A DNA stretch of 64,000 nt from Nitrospirota bacterium. GTDB lineage: Bacteria > Nitrospirota > Thermodesulfovibrionia > Thermodesulfovibrionales > Dissulfurispiraceae. Made by a program: the position numbers and the translations under genes. The stretch's first letter is position 1. Each line of letters starts with the position of its first letter. Below are positions 62,991 through 64,000 of the stretch, piece after piece. Under the pieces are notes generated by a model. It was not told the DNA's origin and did not search any database. It saw only the letters and a list, made by a program, of their open reading frames with translations. The stretch is taken from positions 124,001-188,000 of the forward strand of contig JBFMHE010000001.1 of assembly GCA_040752355.1 (NCBI GenBank). The letters are read 5' to 3'.

Positions 62991-64000
62991 TGAAAAAAAT
63001 ATTTGTGCCTATAAGCGAACGGGACTATCTTTCCACAGACAGGAGGTTTTTTTATCTCCTTAAAAGATTGTCCGCTCACTTCATTATAGAGTTCGCCACA
63101 ATTTCGAAGGAAGTTTTCGATGATGTAAATAAGCGGATTCAGGGTGCTGCAAACATAAAAATAACCCTACTCGAGTCAAAAAATCTGCCCCTCACCCTTG
63201 ATTTCAGGACAAATCTCGTAAAGGCTTTTGTCCAATACACGTATGATATCGCTATCCCCCGGACAGATCTCAAACTGTGGAAGGTGGCGGCATTCGATGA
63301 TTTCTGGGGGCATGTTGCAACTACGTCTTTTGAGGAGTTCCCTCCCATTGATGCCGATGTTATCTTGCTCCCGCTTATGTCCTATGATGACACGCCTTGG
63401 GAAGACATGGATGTCTTTTATACGTCCGTAGCATTCAAGGCGAAAGAGGCCGGTATCAAAGTGATTGGCTTTCAGTTGTATCCTGTTTTTCAGGGGCTCA
63501 AATTGATGCCGCTTCTTATGGATGCACTCGTGGTCAGAAAAGAGTACGAGAGACAGTATTACATTGACAGAGGTATTGATCAAGAGAGAATTTATCTCTT
63601 GACAGAGAAGCGGGACATCTATTCTATTTCTCCTATTGACGATATGTATAAAAATCATATTTATAACGATCAAATAGACATCGGTCGGGATGAACTGGCA
63701 GTCGTCGTGTATAATCATACGCGATACCGGCCGCTTGTGAAGCAGATTATCGCAACGATCGGCAGTGCTCATTTCCCGATAGTGCTCTCGCTGATAAAGC
63801 GGGACTATCAAGTGAGAGATCTCAACGAATCTACCGTCATACAGGATTTTTATCTTGATGAGGCTCAGAGTGCAGGATGCCGATTCTATGTCGTCGATGC
63901 GGGCAGCACCGTTCCTATTGTGATGATATCCGACGTGATCTTGTCGCCGACGTATATCGCTCCCGTTGAATTTGCCGCACGGTACGGCAAAAGAGCGCTG
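62990..64000 (+). CDS. Incomplete gene, unassigned protein of the glycosylation cluster
   Basis: ATG at 62990 overlaps the TPR stop (TGATG). The frame stays open for 337 codons to the end of the window: MKKIFVPISERDYLSTD, DADVILLPLMSYDDTPWEDMDVF, VIGFQLYPVFQGLKLMPLLMDALVV, ISPTYIAPVEFAARYG-like end. Alternating hydrophobic strands and loops suggest a GT-B-like or nucleotide-binding fold, so a glycosyltransferase is possible but I do not recognise the family. The 3' end is outside the window. Confidence 0.6.
   Translation, partial: MKKIFVPISERDYLSTDRRFFYLLKRLSAHFIIEFATISKEVFDDVNKRIQGAANIKITLLESKNLPLTLDFRTNLVKAFVQYTYDIAIPRTDLKLWKVAAFDDFWGHVATTSFEEFPPIDADVILLPLMSYDDTPWEDMDVFYTSVAFKAKEAGIKVIGFQLYPVFQGLKLMPLLMDALVVRKEYERQYYIDRGIDQERIYLLTEKRDIYSISPIDDMYKNHIYNDQIDIGRDELAVVVYNHTRYRPLVKQIIATIGSAHFPIVLSLIKRDYQVRDLNESTVIQDFYLDEAQSAGCRFYVVDAGSTVPIVMISDVILSPTYIAPVEFAARYGKRAL

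Overview
This 64 kb window is chromosomal DNA from a GC-rich, Gram-negative, environmental bacterium. Lipoproteins, outer-surface giant proteins, a chemoreceptor, c-di-GMP enzymes and a nonulosonic-acid cluster of the type used on flagellin or lipopolysaccharide point to a motile diderm. The gene mix would suit a Nitrospirota or deltaproteobacterial-type lineage, but no 16S or other phylogenetic marker is present, so this is only a suggestion.

Layout. 1-3.3 kb: the 3' end of an S1-type RNA-binding protein gene with a strong terminator, then a minus-strand pair made of a SelD-associated type of FAD oxidoreductase and a rhodanese-ferritin fusion. The fusion is interrupted by an in-frame TGA exactly at the rhodanese catalytic cysteine, with a SECIS-like hairpin directly after it. 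I read it as a selenoprotein; ordinary gene calling splits it in two. 3.5-18.8 kb: a REC-AraC regulator, a giant papain/transglutaminase-like/RHS protein with an AT-rich C-terminal tip, an overlapping membrane-TPR gene, a transposon-like remnant, and a second giant secreted protein with an internal SGNH hydrolase. 18.8-33 kb: ABC-F, HIT and small secreted genes; a four-gene signalling operon (binding lipoprotein, histidine kinase, CheY-like regulator, REC-PAS-PAS-GGDEF-EAL); a P-loop protein, a nucleotidyltransferase, a phosphoesterase, an ion channel, a chemoreceptor and a NarL-type regulator. 33-48 kb: mostly housekeeping genes (ferredoxin-like protein, UbiB-family kinase, RarA, HD-GYP, EamA transporter, two MacB-type permeases, FtsH, PfkB, CinA-C amidohydrolase, LigA). 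Two copies of a structured palindromic repeat flank the UbiB gene, and heptanucleotide arrays occupy several spacers.

48.2-64 kb: a tightly coupled plus-strand cluster, mostly with 4-base ATGA overlaps, for a CMP-activated legionaminic-acid-type sugar: LegB, LegC, NeuD-like, LegI, LegG, PtmE and LegF. Built into it are a formyltransferase, a PIG-L deacetylase, a Gfo/Idh oxidoreductase and a PseA-HisH-HisF amidotransferase module expected to make acetamidino groups. An acyltransferase-like protein, a class III aminotransferase, a TPR protein and an incomplete gene of unknown function follow. The cluster appears to make an N-modified nonulosonate for surface or flagellar glycosylation.

Strongest points for follow-up are the selenocysteine rhodanese-ferritin unit, the covarying repeat pair around the UbiB gene, and the RHS tip with its overlapping partner. 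No rRNA, tRNA, CRISPR array or intact insertion sequence was seen.
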